A stretch of 64,000 nt of DNA, from NCBI GenBank assembly GCA_004553595.1, contig SFKZ01000002.1:62001-126000 (forward strand), written 5' to 3'. Positions 32,794-42,789 of the stretch are shown piece by piece. The DNA comes from Methanobrevibacter ruminantium (GTDB lineage: Archaea > Methanobacteriota > Methanobacteria > Methanobacteriales > Methanobacteriaceae). The notes under the pieces were generated by a model. That model was not told the origin of the DNA, searched no databases, and saw only the letters and a program-made list of their open reading frames with translations. A program made the translations under genes and the position numbers. Positions within the stretch are counted from its first letter, which is position 1; the number at the start of each line of letters is the position of its first letter.

Positions 32794-32853
32794 AAAAAAT
32801 GCAAATTTAAAAAATAGTGAAAAACTAAAAAATAAAAAAATTAAATAAAGAGT

Positions 32854-33195
32854 TTACATACTCATAGCCATGAAAGAAATAAACCATATAACTATAGAAA
32901 GCCCAATAATTAACTTACCATGTTTTTTTGCATTCTCTTCATCACGAGTAATTAAGTAGATACCAAAAATAATTCCGAATAAAGGTATTAATATTGCACA
33001 TACATAACCTAAAATCTTAGAAAAAGTATAGGAGTTTTCAGATTGAACATTAGGAATAGAATTTTGAGTTACTTGTGCATTGGAATTAGAATTTGAATTT
33101 TCTTCAGCACCTACATTTCCAAAATCATATCCTCAGTTATGGCAGTATTTGCTTCCTTCTTTTCTTTCTGCCCCACAGCTTGGACAAAAAGTCAT
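32854..33195 (-). pseudogene. Zinc-ribbon membrane protein with Cys21 codon changed to TGA
   Basis: From ATG 33195 the sequence is FCPSCGAERKEGSKYCHN, then TGA at 33133-33135, then GYDFGNVGAEE in the same frame, so the second zinc pair C-x2-C has lost its last cysteine codon. Downstream are a Ser/Asn-rich linker and two membrane segments. Related intact proteins occur at 41531 and 41924. A single-base TGT/TGC to TGA change explains it. The open frame on both sides shows the decay is recent, or that the base call is wrong. Confidence 0.7.
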
Positions 33196-33275
33196 AATTT
33201 TCCCCCTACAATAGTTTGTTTTAATATAATAAAACTAATAAAAATTAAATAAAAAAAGAAAAAGAGATAGATGAT

Positions 33276-34376
33276 TTAGTCATCATCCATGTCTTCGAAT
33301 CTAGGTTCTAATTTTTCCATTACGCCAGGTAAAGAAGTGTATTCCATTTCTTCAGCTGGTAATCTGTGTGGTTCGAATGGACCATGTCTTCTGATGTAGG
33401 AAGCAATGTTTGCAGATTGTCTTCTGGTTTCATCAAATGCAGGGTCATCGAATAAGTCAACAGGACCAATTAGTTTAGCATCAGTTACTTGGAAACCTAA
33501 ACCTACAACTCTAGGAGGTCCGTCGAATCTGATTGGGTTAGCTTCTTCTTGGCTGGTTGGCATCATAGGACCGTTGTGGGATCCTCTCATCCATCCACTT
33601 ACCATGTGTGGGAATGCAAATGGTTCTACACATTCACCGTTTGCAGGGAAACCGGATTGAGCTCTTACAATAGCTACAGGGTCGTCTTTACCTACGTATT
33701 CACCAGCTAACATGTTCAATTTGTCAGTACTTACTGCTGCTGCGATTTCGCCGTTTTTCTTGAATACTCTTTTAATTACGTATCTACCAGTGGAACCGAT
33801 TAATGCAAGTAAGTCGTACATTTCTTCAGGACAATCTAAGATAACCTTTTTGTGTTCCATTACATCGAATACTTCAAAACTGAATCCATCGTGTAAGCTT
33901 GGGTCAATTACAAGACCTGCAGTGTTGAATGGATCTGCAAAGATTCTGAAAATAGGTAAGTTGAATGCACCTGGTTCGGTTTTGTCCATACAGTAAACGA
34001 TTACAGGGTCACTTCCTCTTTCTTTGAATTCCATTTCTGCACAACCTGGACCCATACCTTTTACGTTTCCAGAGAATGTGTCAGTCAATAAGTCTTGACC
34101 TGCACCGTATAATTTTAAGTCTCTTGCAATTTCAGTTGCTTGAAGGAATGCATCGTATGCAGTCTTGTGAACTTCTTCGTTTAATTCACCGTTTCTGTGA
34201 GTCATGATTAAATCAATGTCGTCACCACAACGGGTAATATAATAATCTTCAAGAATGCCAGTTTCTAAAGAACCGGATAATACTTCATCACATTTTTCCA
34301 TTAATGCAGGATGTGATACACAGTGTCCAGAAACACTTCCAATATCTGCTTTGATAACACTAACAGTAGTTTTCAT
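33276..34376 (-). CDS. fbp: Fructose 1,6-bisphosphate aldolase/phosphatase (class V)
   Basis: 366 residues from ATG 34376 (GAGGTG upstream; 12 more codons are open further up). It starts KTTVSVIKADIGSVSGH, whose Asp and His bind metal. It contains GMGPGCAEMEF, the DGPPR-type region FDGPPRVVGLGF, and the Tyr/Lys region near the C-terminus. This bifunctional enzyme makes fructose 6-phosphate directly from triose phosphates, committing carbon to gluconeogenesis in archaea. Length is normal for the family. Confidence 0.95.
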   Translation of the reverse strand: MKTTVSVIKADIGSVSGHCVSHPALMEKCDEVLSGSLETGILEDYYITRCGDDIDLIMTHRNGELNEEVHKTAYDAFLQATEIARDLKLYGAGQDLLTDTFSGNVKGMGPGCAEMEFKERGSDPVIVYCMDKTEPGAFNLPIFRIFADPFNTAGLVIDPSLHDGFSFEVFDVMEHKKVILDCPEEMYDLLALIGSTGRYVIKRVFKKNGEIAAAVSTDKLNMLAGEYVGKDDPVAIVRAQSGFPANGECVEPFAFPHMVSGWMRGSHNGPMMPTSQEEANPIRFDGPPRVVGLGFQVTDAKLIGPVDLFDDPAFDETRRQSANIASYIRRHGPFEPHRLPAEEMEYTSLPGVMEKLEPRFEDMDDD

Positions 34377-34468
34377 CTTAAAACACCTCTGTAATAAAAA
34401 TTTACTATTCACACACTTTAGTCAAATAGCAGTACATATTTAGCTTTAATTCATAATATAAGAACGAT

Positions 34469-34496
34469 AATTAACTATTATAGCAATTAACTATTA
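34469..34496. promoter_or_regulatory. Tandem AATTAACTATTA repeats upstream of fbp
   Basis: Two exact 12-base copies (34469-34480, 34485-34496) with a 16-base period, about 95 bases upstream of the fbp start in a 370-base AT-rich gap. They could be an operator. The rest of the gap (34377-34743) shows nothing else. Confidence 0.35.
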
Positions 34497-34743
34497 AAAA
34501 ATAATTATTCATTAATAACTAATCGTTATAATAATTAATTACTAGAATTAATAGCTAATATAAAATAATTAAATTATTAATCAAACTAAATACGTTTAAA
34601 CAACTGGAAATTAAAAATAATTTCTTAAGTTATTTAATATACATTATTATTTTTGATTTATATTATATATAATAATTATGATTTAAAAAAGAGTTTTATA
34701 AATAAATTTAAAAAATTAATAGAAAATAAAAATTATTTTGGAA

Positions 34744-35883
34744 TCAAAAATTGTTCCTATAATAAGATATTATCCATATTGCAATTATTGAAACCAAACA
34801 GGCAATAACGATAGCCAATGGATAAACAAAATAACCGATTATCATACCCAAAATAACAAGCACAATTGTTGTCATGAATGGCTTATTGTCTTCCAATGCC
34901 AATTGCAATGCAATGTTTGCCTTATCTGAATTTTTCAAAGCATTTGCTGTGATGATTGATGAAAAAGCAACTAGAATGAAATCCAAACCATATAAAAAGC
35001 AAGACACAAATGAATTAGGATTCAATGCAACGAATGTAGTCAAATATGGAATTAGTGACAATAAGAATAATGCTAGCCCAATTGACCAAATTACCTTCGG
35101 ATTAATCTTATTGACAATATTGAATAGGTTATTGTTATAATTCCAGAAATTAAAACAGACAATGAAACTTACTGCATAGACTATAAACTCAAATTTAATG
35201 TCAAAAAATGCATCCCAAGACCCATTTGCCACCATAGGAATCTCAAGCACAATAATTGTAATTATAATGGCAATGATTGCATCAATAAACGCTTCAAATC
35301 TATCAGTGCTACCATCATCTGGCCTTCTAAGCCTTGAAAATATTAACCAGCAGATAAGAGAAATCAAAACGCAAATATAGATTCCAGGAGTGTAGATTGT
35401 ATAAGTGAGAATAAAACCCAAAACCATAATCGCTATTGGAATGTAACTGTAAACGCTTCTAAAATTATTTTGGCATAAGCCACAGCTATAAGGATTAGCT
35501 CTATATATTGCATAAATAGATAGGATATACAACAGATCTATTGCAAGAAAATCAATTCCAAACATTGTTTCTGCAGCAACTGAATTAACGTTAAATGCCA
35601 TCCATGATGCAAAATAAGGGAGAAGAGAAATTGCAAATATCTGAATCGCATATATAATTACAACTTTGTTGTCAATCTCTTCAACGACCTGAAACAGATT
35701 ATGGTTATCATACCAAATGATAAATATTACTAAAAAACAGATTGCATAAGTGATAAATCTAGCATTCAATGCTAAAACAGCACCAAATGTAGGAGATACA
35801 GGTTGTGTTAATTTCAACACTAAAACGGTTATGATAATCGCTAGAATCGCATCAAAAAATGTTTCAAATCTGTTTGTATTCAT
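34744..35883 (-). CDS. Tandem TMEM175-like (DUF1211) membrane protein
   Basis: 379 residues, about 12 membrane helices in two repeats of six. The first half begins NRFETFFDAILAIIITVLVL and the second DRFEAFIDAIIAIIITIIVL at about residue 194. Both match the pore-helix motif R-x3-F-S-D of TMEM175 channels with Ser replaced by Phe or Ile. Each repeat also has the W-x-x-N/H motif (IIWYDNHNLF; NFWNYNNNLF). Known: prokaryotic TMEM175 proteins usually have one six-helix repeat and form tetramers; eukaryotic ones have two. This is a fused archaeal form. It abuts the 35886 gene by 2 bases. Confidence 0.75.
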   Translation of the reverse strand: MNTNRFETFFDAILAIIITVLVLKLTQPVSPTFGAVLALNARFITYAICFLVIFIIWYDNHNLFQVVEEIDNKVVIIYAIQIFAISLLPYFASWMAFNVNSVAAETMFGIDFLAIDLLYILSIYAIYRANPYSCGLCQNNFRSVYSYIPIAIMVLGFILTYTIYTPGIYICVLISLICWLIFSRLRRPDDGSTDRFEAFIDAIIAIIITIIVLEIPMVANGSWDAFFDIKFEFIVYAVSFIVCFNFWNYNNNLFNIVNKINPKVIWSIGLALFLLSLIPYLTTFVALNPNSFVSCFLYGLDFILVAFSSIITANALKNSDKANIALQLALEDNKPFMTTIVLVILGMIIGYFVYPLAIVIACLVSIIAIWIISYYRNNF

Positions 35884-35885
35884 GA

Positions 35886-36482
35886 TTATACCTTTGTATT
35901 TTTTAATAAATAAATTCCACTAATAAAGCTCCAAATAATTAGGGTATAAACAGATAATCTTTCAAATACTGGCATGTAAATGCTTTGCATATTAAAGAAC
36001 ATTATCCAAAAGGCAATTAATCCAATGATCCCTAAGACTAAAGTTATCTTTTGATAGGTTTCAAACTTATCCATAGATCTTGATATGATGATGAGTAATA
36101 TGTTACCTCCAAGAATAGCCATTATGGCACCTAAGCTATGATAACCATCAGTGACAGGGTTTCCTGCATGAATAAATGCTACAATTATTAGTCCAATAGC
36201 TGCAATTAGTGTTAAAATATAAAAAACAACTTTGTTTTTTATTATATAATCTTTGAATTTATAGAAATTGCCAAATATGAAAGTCAAACCAATTATAACA
36301 AATGCAGAATTCATTAAAAAGGATAACGGAGAATTGGCATTAGGAATTCCTAGCTCTGAAATTGTATAGAACAGATAAGTGTTTATCAAAGTGTCATTAA
36401 AAGAAAATGCACTGATTGCCTCAGCTATCAAGTAGTATAAACTGCCTAAAATAAAAACTATTCCTGCAATTTTAGATTTCAT
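35886..36482 (-). CDS. DUF998 family membrane protein
   Basis: 198 residues with six membrane helices. The segment YLFYTISELGIPN in the first loop and FIHAGNPVTDGYHSLGAIM with the conserved His and Gly pattern fit DUF998. Function unknown. It is directly upstream of and co-directional with the TMEM175-like gene, so the two are probably expressed together. Confidence 0.7.
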   Translation of the reverse strand: MKSKIAGIVFILGSLYYLIAEAISAFSFNDTLINTYLFYTISELGIPNANSPLSFLMNSAFVIIGLTFIFGNFYKFKDYIIKNKVVFYILTLIAAIGLIIVAFIHAGNPVTDGYHSLGAIMAILGGNILLIIISRSMDKFETYQKITLVLGIIGLIAFWIMFFNMQSIYMPVFERLSVYTLIIWSFISGIYLLKNTKV

Positions 36483-36528
36483 TTTTTTATCTCAAAACAT
36501 AACATAAAATAAAACATTGAATAATTAA

Positions 36529-37677
36529 TTAATGTTCAATAGTTTCAAAAGCCTTTTTAAGTTGCTCTTCTTGATTTATGGCTTCTTTAATTTCTTTCAC
36601 CAATTCCAAATCCGCCTTAGTTTCAGGATATTTCGGAACTGCCTTACAGCCTCCATCATCTCTTTTAGAGATTTCAAAGGTTCCAATCTTTTCTGCAATC
36701 CTAGTTATTTCCACTTTATCAAGACCAATAAGTGGACTTAATACAGGAACATCAAGATCTTCACGGGTTGCAAGTATATTTGGAAGTGTTTGAGAAGCCA
36801 CTTGACCTAAGCTACTTCCATCAATAACCGCTTCTGCATGAAGTTTCTTTGCAAGCATTCCTGCAATCTTATACATTCCGGATTTGCATAATACACAAGT
36901 CATCTTATCTGGAGCCTCAGATTTGCAAGTGCTTAAATAATCACCATATTTAACAACTCTCTTTTTGATTGGTGCACCGCTTGCATAAAGATTCAATTGG
37001 TCTATTAAATCTTCATAATTTTTTAGTGCATCCGGTGTAGTATAAGGTTGATTGTCACAGTAAAGCGCTATTACCTGACAACCTCTTTTCATCATAAGAT
37101 AAGTTGCAACTGGAGAGTCAATACCACTTGATACAAGGGAAATAACCTTTCCTTGAGTTCCAAGAGGCAATCCTCCAGGACCTTCAATTTTCTCATGGAA
37201 AATATATGCATCATTATCCCTCACTTCAAGATAGATTGTAAGTTCAGGATTGGTCAAATCAACAGGAGACGAATACTTTTTCACTATTACAGCACCTGCA
37301 AATGCTGCCATTTCTTGAGATGAAAATTCATGAGTACCCACTCTTCTGCAGCTTATTGCAAACCTGGTGTTCTCATCCAATAATCCTTCATCATGAAGCT
37401 TTTCTGCATAAGTGGCAAGATCACGTTCCACATCCTCAAAGGTGGATTTAGTGGAAACTGCGGGAGAATAGGATACAATACCGAATATCCTCTCTAATTT
37501 CTCAATTGCATCATCAAAATCCTTTGGGAAAATAAATATTCTTGCTTGATAAACTTTAACTTCTGCATCTATTGATGCTTTGATATTATTGATTAAACGA
37601 TTTTCAAATCTTCTTCTAACTCGATTGCTTTTTAATCCTACTTCACCATAACGAGCTATAATTAAATCAGGTTTCAT
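36529..37677 (-). CDS. thiI: tRNA 4-thiouridine/thiazole synthase ThiI
   Basis: 382 residues from ATG 37677 (MKPDLIIARYGEVGLKS). A ferredoxin-like domain is followed by THUMP (about 60-165) and the PP-loop ATPase with SLVSSGIDSPVATYLM at about 180. CVLCKSGMYK carries catalytic-type cysteines. No C-terminal rhodanese domain is present, as usual in methanogens. It adenylates U8 of tRNA for thiolation. A weak GAGG-type site precedes the start. Confidence 0.92.
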   Translation of the reverse strand: MKPDLIIARYGEVGLKSNRVRRRFENRLINNIKASIDAEVKVYQARIFIFPKDFDDAIEKLERIFGIVSYSPAVSTKSTFEDVERDLATYAEKLHDEGLLDENTRFAISCRRVGTHEFSSQEMAAFAGAVIVKKYSSPVDLTNPELTIYLEVRDNDAYIFHEKIEGPGGLPLGTQGKVISLVSSGIDSPVATYLMMKRGCQVIALYCDNQPYTTPDALKNYEDLIDQLNLYASGAPIKKRVVKYGDYLSTCKSEAPDKMTCVLCKSGMYKIAGMLAKKLHAEAVIDGSSLGQVASQTLPNILATREDLDVPVLSPLIGLDKVEITRIAEKIGTFEISKRDDGGCKAVPKYPETKADLELVKEIKEAINQEEQLKKAFETIEH

Positions 37678-37865
37678 AAAATTCCTCAAAAATAAAATAA
37701 TTTTTAAAATGAAAGATATTAAAAATTATAATTAAATTTTTTAATTAAATATTTTCTTTTTAGTAATATCTTTATTTTTCTATATATTTAATTTATAGTT
37801 TATAAATATAACGATTGTTATAAAAATAATCAAAAAAATAAAATAAAAAATAATTAAAGAATTAA

Positions 37866-40592
37866 TTAATTTTTATTTAAAAGTTCAATAGCTAAATCTA
37901 AAGCTTCTGGCATTTTATCAGCATTTGGACCAGCCCCTTGAGCTAAGTTAGGACGGCCACCACCACCACCTCCAAGCAAGGAAGCTGCTTCCTTAATGAT
38001 AGCATTAACTTGAATTCCACAGTCCTTAGTAGCCGCTCCAACAATCTTACCTTCATTGTTACCGATGAAGACAACATCTGCCTTATCATTATCAGTGAAA
38101 TCAGTAGCAATCTTTTGAAGCTCCTTGATATCTCCATCAATGATTTCCTTTAAAACTTTCAATCCATTGATTTCAATTGCATTATCCGCTAAGGTGCTGA
38201 CTTTCAAGTTAGCAATTTCCTTTTGCAATTTAGCGATTTCGTTCTTTTGAGCTTTCCATTCGCTAAAGAACCTATCACATGTCTTAGGCAATTGTTCGTG
38301 GGTTACGCTGAATATGCCTGCACTTTCCCTTAGGATTTCCTTATCCTCTTGGATTGAATCAATAGCTGCGAGTCCTGCTGAGAAATCAATTCTTTCCACA
38401 CCATCTTGAACCCTTTCAGTCTTATTGATTTTAATTGGACCGACTTCACCGGTTCTGTCAAGGTGAGTACCTGCACAAGCCTGTACATCAATTCCAGGAA
38501 TCTTTACAACTCTAATTTGAGATCCTGGAACAACACCACCTTGGTATAAGGTGAATCCATACTCCTTCTCTGCATCATCACGGCTTAACCAATTGATATC
38601 CAAATCAATATTCATCATCACATATTCATTTGCCAATTTTTCGATTTCATTAAGCTCTTCCTGTGTGATACGTTTGTAATGGGATAAGTCTATACGTGAA
38701 CGTGCAAGACCTTTTTGTGCACCTGCTTGCCAAATGTGTTGGCCTAAAACTTTTCTTGCAGCTGCAATTACCAAGTGAGTACCTGTGTGATGTCTTGCTA
38801 AAGTAATTCTTCTGTTCCAGTTGATAGCCATATGGACCTCAGTTCCAATATATCCTTTAAGATCAGCAAGTAGGCTTTCCTTATCACTGTCTTTAGGAAC
38901 AGCAATGTGATGCAAGACTATGTTATTCAATTTTTCAGCATAAGTGACTTCATAGATTTTTCCATCAATGGACATTATACCAATATCTGATGGTTGACCT
39001 CCTCCTTCAGGGTAGAAGATTGTCCTATCAAGGATAACATTAACTGTATCCCCTTTTTCAATGACTTCAATGATCTTGCCGTCAGATTCCTTTTGATAAA
39101 TGTCCTTGTAGAAGTCAAGTTCAGTTTCAGGAACATCAATATCCAAAGTCTCTTTTTTAGCAACCTTATCCTCTTCGTGCATATCTGCAACAATTGTGAA
39201 GAAGTTATCTGGTACAAAGACTTCAAAGTCCTTATCTCCGCTTGCCATTTCTTCAACGGTTTCAGGAGGCATACCTTGAGCATCGTATAAGTCTATTAAT
39301 GTTTCTAAAGGCATGGAAGTTTTTCCTTCTTTCTTAAGACGTTTAATGGTTCTTTTAACAGTCTTTTTACCTTTTTCAATGGTTTTAGCATATCTTTCCT
39401 CTTCAAGATTGATAATATTCATGATGTGCTCTTGAGATTCATCGATTTCAGGATAGAATTTTCTTAAGAAATCCAATTGGATTTCCATAATGTCAGATAA
39501 TGATTCCTCCATCTTCAACTCTTTCATAAAACGGATGGTTCTTCTTAAGACAAGTCTTGCAAGATACCCTTCCTTTACATTTGATGGAATGATTCCATCA
39601 GCTAACATGAATGCCAAACATCTTGTATGGTCTGCAATGATATAAATAGCTTCCATAGGCTCTGCATTTTTCAAGTATTCCTCAAGGGTAATGTCTAAGC
39701 TGTCTGCTACCTGTTGACGGAGCTCTCGGATATCACCGATATCCTCAATATCCATCATACCTGCAATCTCTGCATTTCTAGCCAATATGTCCTCATTGAC
39801 TTCAACATTGGTTATTTCCTTAAGCTTGTCCACTACAGGAGCAAAACATGCATCATAAGCAGTCGGAGTTCCTTGTGAAATCCATGCAATTCTCTCTAAA
39901 CCGTAACCGGTATCAACAACCTTAATTGGAATCTCTTCCCTTTCACCGTTTTCAAGGGTTTTGTATTGCATGAAAACAAGTGTAGCAAGCTCTACACCAC
40001 GACAGCACACTTCATAACATGGACCTTCGTTACCTCCACCTTTCCACCAGGATTTGATGAAGGTGATCTCTTCAGTATTGATTCCAATTGACTTGAAGAA
40101 CTCGTGACAAAGGCGAATTGTTTCATCTTCCCAGTAGATGAAATTATCCGGCTTATTGATTACAGTATGTGAACCCATGGTAAAGCAAGTCATGTGCCTT
40201 CCGGTTCTTCCTACATTGTCTACATCATTAAGACGGATGGATGGCTGTTCAACTTCAAGAGGATTAGCTGGAGGTTCAACTAAACCAGAGGTAATCCATG
40301 GTTGGAAACAAAATATTGAAGCTCCCACTAAGAATACGTCATCTCTCCATCTTTTAGCTAAAGTTGGATAACGAGGTATAGGTTCATGGCCTTCATCTTT
40401 TAGGAAATTTCTAAAAGTTTCTTGAATTTCATATAAATCATATGGCTTGTCAGTTGCAGGATTTCCGATAAATCCATATTCATCACATGGAGCATCCCCA
40501 CAAGTGTCTCTATCAACTTGAGAGTAAAACTCATTTCCACATGTTTTACAAATTTGTTTTTTATATCCTAAATCTTCGAATATTTTAAGCAT
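37866..40592 (-). CDS. alaS: Alanyl-tRNA synthetase, archaeal type
   Basis: 908 residues, full length. The archaeal N-terminal CKTCGNEFYSQ and DTCGDAPC cysteines precede the class II catalytic core (RHMTCFTMGSH, GNEGPCYEV, DTGYGLERI). The editing domain has RHHTGTHL and CAGTHLDRTGEVG with the zinc-type HxxxH ... C-x3-H, and the C-Ala domain ends GGGGGGRPNLAQGAG. It charges tRNA-Ala and clears mischarged Ser/Gly. Intact despite its length, which argues against a high random indel error rate in this part of the assembly. Confidence 0.97.
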   Translation of the reverse strand: MLKIFEDLGYKKQICKTCGNEFYSQVDRDTCGDAPCDEYGFIGNPATDKPYDLYEIQETFRNFLKDEGHEPIPRYPTLAKRWRDDVFLVGASIFCFQPWITSGLVEPPANPLEVEQPSIRLNDVDNVGRTGRHMTCFTMGSHTVINKPDNFIYWEDETIRLCHEFFKSIGINTEEITFIKSWWKGGGNEGPCYEVCCRGVELATLVFMQYKTLENGEREEIPIKVVDTGYGLERIAWISQGTPTAYDACFAPVVDKLKEITNVEVNEDILARNAEIAGMMDIEDIGDIRELRQQVADSLDITLEEYLKNAEPMEAIYIIADHTRCLAFMLADGIIPSNVKEGYLARLVLRRTIRFMKELKMEESLSDIMEIQLDFLRKFYPEIDESQEHIMNIINLEEERYAKTIEKGKKTVKRTIKRLKKEGKTSMPLETLIDLYDAQGMPPETVEEMASGDKDFEVFVPDNFFTIVADMHEEDKVAKKETLDIDVPETELDFYKDIYQKESDGKIIEVIEKGDTVNVILDRTIFYPEGGGQPSDIGIMSIDGKIYEVTYAEKLNNIVLHHIAVPKDSDKESLLADLKGYIGTEVHMAINWNRRITLARHHTGTHLVIAAARKVLGQHIWQAGAQKGLARSRIDLSHYKRITQEELNEIEKLANEYVMMNIDLDINWLSRDDAEKEYGFTLYQGGVVPGSQIRVVKIPGIDVQACAGTHLDRTGEVGPIKINKTERVQDGVERIDFSAGLAAIDSIQEDKEILRESAGIFSVTHEQLPKTCDRFFSEWKAQKNEIAKLQKEIANLKVSTLADNAIEINGLKVLKEIIDGDIKELQKIATDFTDNDKADVVFIGNNEGKIVGAATKDCGIQVNAIIKEAASLLGGGGGGRPNLAQGAGPNADKMPEALDLAIELLNKN

Positions 40593-40798
40593 AATAATCA
40601 GTTTTAATCGTTTTTAAAAAATATTTTTTTGTTATGAGTTATGTATTAGTATAATAAATAGTTGAATATTTATTTCATAATAAAATTATATATGTTTTTA
40701 ATCTATTAAATAGTTTGTATAAAAATAGAATTCAGTTTAAGGTTTTAATAGAATTAAAAAAATAAAAAAAGAAAGTGGATTAAAATAAAGATTTGAAA

Positions 40799-41518
40799 TT
40801 AATATATGAAATCCAAAATTGCATTCTCAGTTTGCTCTCTTTGGTCTTCTGGAGAGATGCTTGCTATCCCATCACCAGATTGAATGCCATAGGCCCCGAA
40901 TTGAGCATGATTTCCACCATTTATCACATATTCTGTTAAATTATTGTCCATCAATCTCCTGGATTCATCATATGTTTCCTTATTCAATGTTTCATCATTG
41001 GAACCATAGATTGACAGGACAGGCATATTTCCCAAATCATCCACAGGATAAGATGCAAGAAGTATCAAACCATTGATTTCATCTTTATGGGTAACTGCAT
41101 AGGAAGAAGCCATTACTCCACCTAAGGAATGGCCTGAAATGTACCATTCATCATAAGAATAATTACCATTGCCTATGATTGAATCAGCACTGTTACCACC
41201 TAAAAATGCTAAATTTCCTGGCATTTCCACTATAAAGCAATCCACTCCATCATTTGCTAAATCCATGAACAAAGGAAGATAAGAGGTGTATTCAATTTTA
41301 GCACCAGGATAAAAAATCAATGCACTATCATTCCCAAGACCATCCAAAAATAATCCATTTTCCACTTTTTCAACTGATACATTCTCTGTTCCATTCAAGT
41401 AGGCATTTACACTTGGGTCTGCATGAGAATAATCATTCACATACCATATGCTAATGCATCCGACGAATATGATCAAGGCTAAGATAATATACAATGCCAT
41501 TTTAATTTTTTTATTCAT
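40799..41518 (-). CDS. Membrane-anchored alpha/beta hydrolase
   Basis: 239 residues. One N-terminal hydrophobic segment (about 7-26) serves as signal anchor. The catalytic Ser is in SGHSLGG, the Asp in YGSNDETL and the His in GGNHAQFGAYG. The layout resembles the DUF3887-type extracytoplasmic hydrolases of Gram-positive bacteria. Likely substrate is a surface lipid, peptide or ester; not known. It is co-directional with two zinc-ribbon membrane genes. Confidence 0.8.
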   Translation of the reverse strand: MNKKIKMALYIILALIIFVGCISIWYVNDYSHADPSVNAYLNGTENVSVEKVENGLFLDGLGNDSALIFYPGAKIEYTSYLPLFMDLANDGVDCFIVEMPGNLAFLGGNSADSIIGNGNYSYDEWYISGHSLGGVMASSYAVTHKDEINGLILLASYPVDDLGNMPVLSIYGSNDETLNKETYDESRRLMDNNLTEYVINGGNHAQFGAYGIQSGDGIASISPEDQREQTENAILDFIY

Positions 41519-41530
41519 ATAAATCAGCTT

Positions 41531-41905
41531 TTAAAACCATCTAAATAAAAACATAACAGTGAAAATAATTCCAATCAGCATTATTGCCAATTGGATGTAT
41601 GCATGCTTTCGAATATTTGGATCTTTGCTGTTTAGCATAAATCCTGGGAAAAATAATCCAATGAATCCTACAAATCCATATGATCCTAAGAAAAAGCTAA
41701 GGATAAAGCTACCCCAACCGAATAGAATAGCTATTATATAGCCTATTATGATTAGCTTTTTGCTGTCTAGAGATGGAAAATCATCCAGATTATTCAATTC
41801 ATCAGTAAAGCCATCAATTGACTCTGTAAAGTTCAAAGGACTTCCACAATCATGACAGAACTTATAATCATCCTTATTCTCGCATCCGCAAATTGGACAT
41901 TTCAT
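41531..41905 (-). CDS. Zinc-ribbon membrane protein
   Basis: 124 residues. KCPICGCENKDDYKFCHDCG at the N-terminus is a C-x2-C ... C-x2-C ribbon, followed by an acidic linker and three membrane segments (about 50-70, 72-90, 105-122). Function unknown. It is one of a family of such proteins in this window (41924 and the broken 32854). It directly follows the hydrolase gene's start region and is likely co-transcribed with it. Confidence 0.7.
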   Translation of the reverse strand: MKCPICGCENKDDYKFCHDCGSPLNFTESIDGFTDELNNLDDFPSLDSKKLIIIGYIIAILFGWGSFILSFFLGSYGFVGFIGLFFPGFMLNSKDPNIRKHAYIQLAIMLIGIIFTVMFLFRWF

Positions 41906-41923
41906 ATTTTTCCTCTAAATCAA

Positions 41924-42613
41924 TTAGAATGTTTGTTTTCCACTATTTGTATTCAAATAAATTTCTTTTGTATCTAAGACATTTCCATCATTGTCATATA
42001 AGGTAATATAAGCGTCATCAGGATAGTAATCCAATGCACTTGCACTTGCAACTTTTACGTAACCATCACTGCTTACGGTTTTAGGAACAACATTTCCTTT
42101 ATTCAATGCATTTCCATTATAACTGTATAAAACGCTTATTTTAACTTTCTCTCCAGCATGTTCAGACCCTACATAAATGGTACAATGGGTTTTATCTGAC
42201 GCCGAACTTCCTGTTGAGAAACTACCGCTTTGGATAGTTGGATGAGATTCTTGAGTGCTTGCTTCTACATCAGAAGCATTATCAACAGAACCTGAATTCA
42301 ATGATGCAGAATCTGAAAGAGCATCAGAATCATCATTTGCATTGTTATTTGAAAACATCACCATAGCACCTGCAATTAAAAGTGCACAAATAACAATGGT
42401 TAAACAGATTATTATCAAGTTTTTATTATCTGATTTGGAATTTGAATTGTTAGAACCTACATTTGAATTGTCATTTACTCTAGTAGACGGATCAATTCCA
42501 GTATTTACATAATTGTCTTTTATTGGACGGTTTGCTCCTAATGCATAACCGCATTGCTTACAGAACTTTGCAGAACCTGCATTTTCCGCCCCACAATTAG
42601 GACAAAATATCAC
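41924..42613 (-). CDS. Zinc-ribbon protein with one membrane span and extracellular domain
   Basis: 229 residues. The N-terminal ribbon is FCPNCGAENAGSAKFCKQCG, then an Asn/Ser-rich linker, one membrane helix (about 68-90), a Ser/Asp-rich stalk and a beta-rich outer domain (about 140-229). This orientation puts the zinc ribbon inside and the beta domain outside the cell, which suits a sensor or a surface-associated protein. No enzymatic motif. Starts 18 bases upstream of its relative at 41905. GGAGGTG precedes ATG 42613. Confidence 0.7.
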   Translation of the reverse strand: MIFCPNCGAENAGSAKFCKQCGYALGANRPIKDNYVNTGIDPSTRVNDNSNVGSNNSNSKSDNKNLIIICLTIVICALLIAGAMVMFSNNNANDDSDALSDSASLNSGSVDNASDVEASTQESHPTIQSGSFSTGSSASDKTHCTIYVGSEHAGEKVKISVLYSYNGNALNKGNVVPKTVSSDGYVKVASASALDYYPDDAYITLYDNDGNVLDTKEIYLNTNSGKQTF

Positions 42614-42789
42614 AATTACACCTCCCTATTAACTAAGTAATACTTTATTAATATAAGCATATATAGATTTTGAAAAAAAGTTTATAGAGATGTGGAAATC
42701 AAAAGAATAAAATTTTGATAAAAAAAGTATAAAAATAGTTAAATAATATACGAACGATAAAAATTGTTTAAAAAAAAAGAAAAAATAAA

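Noticed and set aside
32854..33195. Selenocysteine at the TGA in the zinc-ribbon gene
   Set aside because: Selenoprotein synthesis is not known in this order, the position is a zinc ligand, and no SECIS-like stem was found; a nonsense change is simpler.
38975..39283. Long alternative frames inside alaS
   Set aside because: Shadow frames of a full-length conserved gene; no independent start signal or family pattern.
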